Part shown: positions 61,831 to 64,000 of the stretch, piece by piece
How the letters are laid out: each line of letters opens with the position of its first letter
Position numbering within the stretch: position 1 is the first letter of the stretch
DNA from: Brachionus manjavacas
Lineage: Eukaryota; Rotifera; Eurotatoria; Ploima; Brachionidae
Length of the DNA: 64,000 nt
Reading direction: 5' to 3'
Assembly (NCBI GenBank): GCA_019054805.1
Contig: JAHQIY010000040.1
Coordinates: 1-64,000, forward strand
Made by a program: the position numbers and the translations under genes
Notes under the pieces: model-generated
Told to the model about the DNA's origin: nothing
The model's input: the letters and a program-made list of their open reading frames with translations, nothing else
The model's database searches: none

Positions 61831-62106
61831 ATGAGTCAAAACGAACTGCTGAGGAAAATTGCTAGCTTCACGTCTATTGAGCAAGCGTTAGATTACTTTG
61901 AAATAGGTTACGACAGTAAGTTCATTGACGAGTATCGGACTGTGCTGGTGAAGCGGTTTAACGGCTACTTAATTCTAGAAAAACCTGAGGATTGGTTTGC
62001 GGGTAGACGAGCGCTTAAAAATGCCTATTGTAAGGTGCAACGCAGCCGTTTAGATAAGCACACCCGCTCGGCATGTCGCGGGTGTACTTCGTGTCAGAGA
62101 AGGTGA
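61831..62106 (+). CDS. NifW-family protein without nitrogenase genes
   Basis: The 91-residue protein (MSQNELLRKIASFTSIEQAL, then DYFEIGYDSKFIDEYRTVLV and KRFNGYLI) matches the NifW family pattern of a stabilising protein for nitrogenase, but no nif genes are near. It ends with three cysteines in CRGCTSC (C82, C85, C88), which could bind a metal or cluster. It follows the DnaQ-like gene by 5 bases and ends 4 bases before the convergent FapA gene. A hairpin (62060-62085) lies inside its 3' end. Confidence 0.75.
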   Translation: MSQNELLRKIASFTSIEQALDYFEIGYDSKFIDEYRTVLVKRFNGYLILEKPEDWFAGRRALKNAYCKVQRSRLDKHTRSACRGCTSCQRR

Positions 62107-62110
62107 CTCG

Positions 62111-63790
62111 CTAAACCTCTTGCCCTACATCTTCTTCCTCTAGCATAGAGGAGAACTTAATTTCAAATTGATTGAAGTTAAATATACTTGGGCCATGAAC
62201 TCGCTTGGTCGTGACTTTCTCTTCGCCAAACTGAACCATCACATGGGTGTAAACTTTATTTTTCACTTCAATGATTGATTCTTCTAACGCAACTTCTAGC
62301 TCTTGTTCATGGGTATCACGAACGTTTTTCACCTTCTCAAGGTGAGCATTAGCACTGCTTTTATCGGCTTCTAGCTGTTCTTCTTGCTCCGGTGTGCGCT
62401 CCGATTTTGGAATCTTTTTAAATTCCAATTCCTTACGTACCATATCCATGGTTGCTTCCTGAGCTTGTGTGTATTGCTCTTTCAGCTTGGCTTGTCTGTC
62501 TTTAAACATCTGGAAGCGGGCAAATGCATGTACGTGAGTAGCAGTATCACCTTCTACCCCTAAGTTTACACACGTTACCTTCCCACCGACTTTAGCACTC
62601 CCTCCACTTAAGGTTCCCTGCTTTTCATTCGCATCGCAGACAACGAGATTGTGCCCACAACGCAACTCATTACTCATACAATGAACGGCAAGGGTTATAT
62701 CGTTAGCTGCTTGAAGTTCACTAAACTGCGCGTAATTCGCTGTAATAGAACCACCCGATTTCACTACGCAGCTCTTTTTCTCATCTTCTGACACGTTATG
62801 GCCAATGATGCCTTTGGCGACTTCAATATCGCCCTGAGCCTGAACGTCGGCAGACTCAATAAAGCCGCCTACGGTCAATGAACCTGTGGTACGAACAACC
62901 ATATCGGACTCAATGTTGCCAAACACAACCACATTGCCTTTAAACTTAACGTGTCCAGTAGACACACCTATTGTTGGCAAACACAGCGCATCTTCAACAT
63001 CAACCCCCCGCTCTTTTAGGATTGGCATCCCTGAAACTTCGGCAATTAAAAGGTTAGGGTTATCAGGGGAAACTTTTGTGCCTTTACCGGCTTTCAGTAC
63101 GGAGTCATTACCCGGCTTTGGAGGAATAATTTTACCTTGGACGGTGATCCCTGACTTACCTTTAGTTGCAGGAACCCGTTTCATTAGCGGATCATTTTCA
63201 GCAACGGTGATGGTTTCACCGAGGTTGAGCATATCTACTTTTCCATCTTCATCGCTCGCTTTAGGAGCAAGAACTTGCTTGGTGGGATCTTTAACGAGGG
63301 GAACAAACTTGGCGTCAACACCTTGGGTTGGGTTTTTACCTTTGGCAACCGCTTGAGTAAAAGTTTCGCCTGCTTTGAGCTGGTGGCTCATCACTAACAC
63401 TTTTTTTAGCGCGAGTTTATTGATGCCTTTAGTCACATGAGCTTGCGCAAGGGCATGAACGATCTGCGGGCCTTTAAGGGGCTTTCCTTTGTATGCCCCG
63501 GTGACAACCATACTGGCTAACATGTCATGGTCTGAAAGAACAACTTCAACCGTCGCATTACGAACTTCGGCAATGGCAATTCCGACATAGGCCTCGCTTT
63601 TCATCTCTTTAGCAAAGTTGATAAATCGCGTTACGTCATCCTCTAAGACGAATAACTCACCAGCACCGATTTCTGATAGGGCCTCAGTTAGCCCTCGCGT
63701 ATCAAAATTGTTGTCTACCGTAATGTCCGGTGACAGCTTTGCAACTACTTGTTCCTTGTCTTCAGAAAAAGCGACAAACTTGTTCCACAT
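62111..63790 (-). CDS. FapA family (DUF342) protein
   Basis: The 559-residue protein has a beta-helix-like DUF342 core (FGNIESDMVVRTTGSLTVGG, FIESADVQAQGDIEVAKGII) and a C-terminal coiled coil (about 400-500, EQLEADKSSANAHLEKVKN). FapA in Vibrio vulnificus has been reported to assist flagellar assembly at the pole and to interact with a PTS component. Whether this copy does the same is not known. The ATG at 63790 begins MWNKFVAFSEDKEQVVAKL; no strong ribosome site is evident. Confidence 0.85.
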   Translation of the reverse strand: MWNKFVAFSEDKEQVVAKLSPDITVDNNFDTRGLTEALSEIGAGELFVLEDDVTRFINFAKEMKSEAYVGIAIAEVRNATVEVVLSDHDMLASMVVTGAYKGKPLKGPQIVHALAQAHVTKGINKLALKKVLVMSHQLKAGETFTQAVAKGKNPTQGVDAKFVPLVKDPTKQVLAPKASDEDGKVDMLNLGETITVAENDPLMKRVPATKGKSGITVQGKIIPPKPGNDSVLKAGKGTKVSPDNPNLLIAEVSGMPILKERGVDVEDALCLPTIGVSTGHVKFKGNVVVFGNIESDMVVRTTGSLTVGGFIESADVQAQGDIEVAKGIIGHNVSEDEKKSCVVKSGGSITANYAQFSELQAANDITLAVHCMSNELRCGHNLVVCDANEKQGTLSGGSAKVGGKVTCVNLGVEGDTATHVHAFARFQMFKDRQAKLKEQYTQAQEATMDMVRKELEFKKIPKSERTPEQEEQLEADKSSANAHLEKVKNVRDTHEQELEVALEESIIEVKNKVYTHVMVQFGEEKVTTKRVHGPSIFNFNQFEIKFSSMLEEEDVGQEV

Positions 63791-64000
63791 GCCATTCTGC
63801 CCTATGTACTTCCTTACTTGAGTGTATAGAAGTTATTCCTCCAACTGTATCAAGAGTGTGACAATTTAAGGCGTACATCACTAGAAGGCGTTTTTACACT
63901 GTAAATAACGTTAGCTAGAGCTCGGAAAGTGATGAGCAGCACCTAAAGAGTACACTGCTGTAACACGACAGCCTTGTTTGGAATACTCCAACGAATCACA

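Noticed and set aside
62060-62085. Hairpin ACACCCGC with GCGGGTGT inside the NifW-like gene as a terminator
   Set aside because: There is no T tract on either strand and it lies within coding sequence, so it may be incidental; it is recorded under the gene.

Overview
The window is a stretch of a gammaproteobacterial chromosome, almost certainly a Vibrio. The protein families point that way (DUF2999 and DUF3297 proteins, an AttEFGH-type transporter, an OlsF-type bifunctional acyltransferase, a GbpA-like chitin-active LPMO, a FapA-family protein), as do the moderate base composition and the frequent T-tailed hairpin terminators. No tRNA, rRNA or CRISPR array was seen, and the only transposon is a decayed IS3-family copy.

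Layout. 1-7.3 kb: an N-acetylgalactosamine (aga) operon on the minus strand, in the order agaR, kbaZ, agaS, agaV, agaW, agaE, agaF, agaA (agaA runs off the left edge). Many CTTTCG/CGAAAG elements lie upstream, followed by a second, paralogous AgaR-like regulator. 7.5-13.2 kb: a DUF3297 gene, a frameshifted GNAT pseudogene, an ABC/FtsX/AttH lipoprotein operon and a DUF2999 gene. 13.19-14.55 kb: the IS3 remnant with recognisable ends and a CTG target duplication. 14.6-20 kb: a GNAT, two divergent AraC regulators, and norVW with sigma-54 and NorR-type sites but no adjacent norR. 20.4-24.1 kb: a periplasmic YdcF-like protein, then an AT-richer two-gene operon of unknown membrane proteins (possible phage-exclusion module). 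24.1-34.7 kb: accessory metabolism and export (PEP mutase-like, UlaG-like, two LysE exporters with AraC or Lrp regulators, MOSC), ending in a LacI regulator-NhaC-C-S lyase cluster with a candidate operator. 34.8-42.9 kb: a secreted subtilase, two small unknowns, a TetR regulator, an LPMO, and a binding protein coupled to a membrane diguanylate cyclase.

42.9-48.6 kb: a compact seven-gene minus-strand operon (DedA, ATP-grasp, DinB-like, NRDE, YHS, DoxX-like, OlsF-like) that may concern a membrane lipid or lipid conjugate. 48.9-56.4 kb: a Ugp-type ABC importer carrying a PHP phosphoesterase and a HAD phosphatase inside the operon, with a LysR gene upstream. 56.5-62.1 kb: an SMR pump; a coupled operon of degenerate resolvase, MFS pump and YcaQ-like glycosylase; homocysteine methyltransferase; then a DnaQ-like exonuclease followed by an orphan NifW-family protein. 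62.1-63.8 kb: a FapA/DUF342 protein.

Best candidates for undescribed biology: the two-gene membrane operon (21.8-24.0 kb), the OlsF/ATP-grasp/DedA operon, the Ugp-PHP-HAD importer, the binding protein-diguanylate cyclase pair, the resolvase-like protein lacking catalytic residues, and the exonuclease-NifW pair. All function calls come from reading the sequence; no database search was run.
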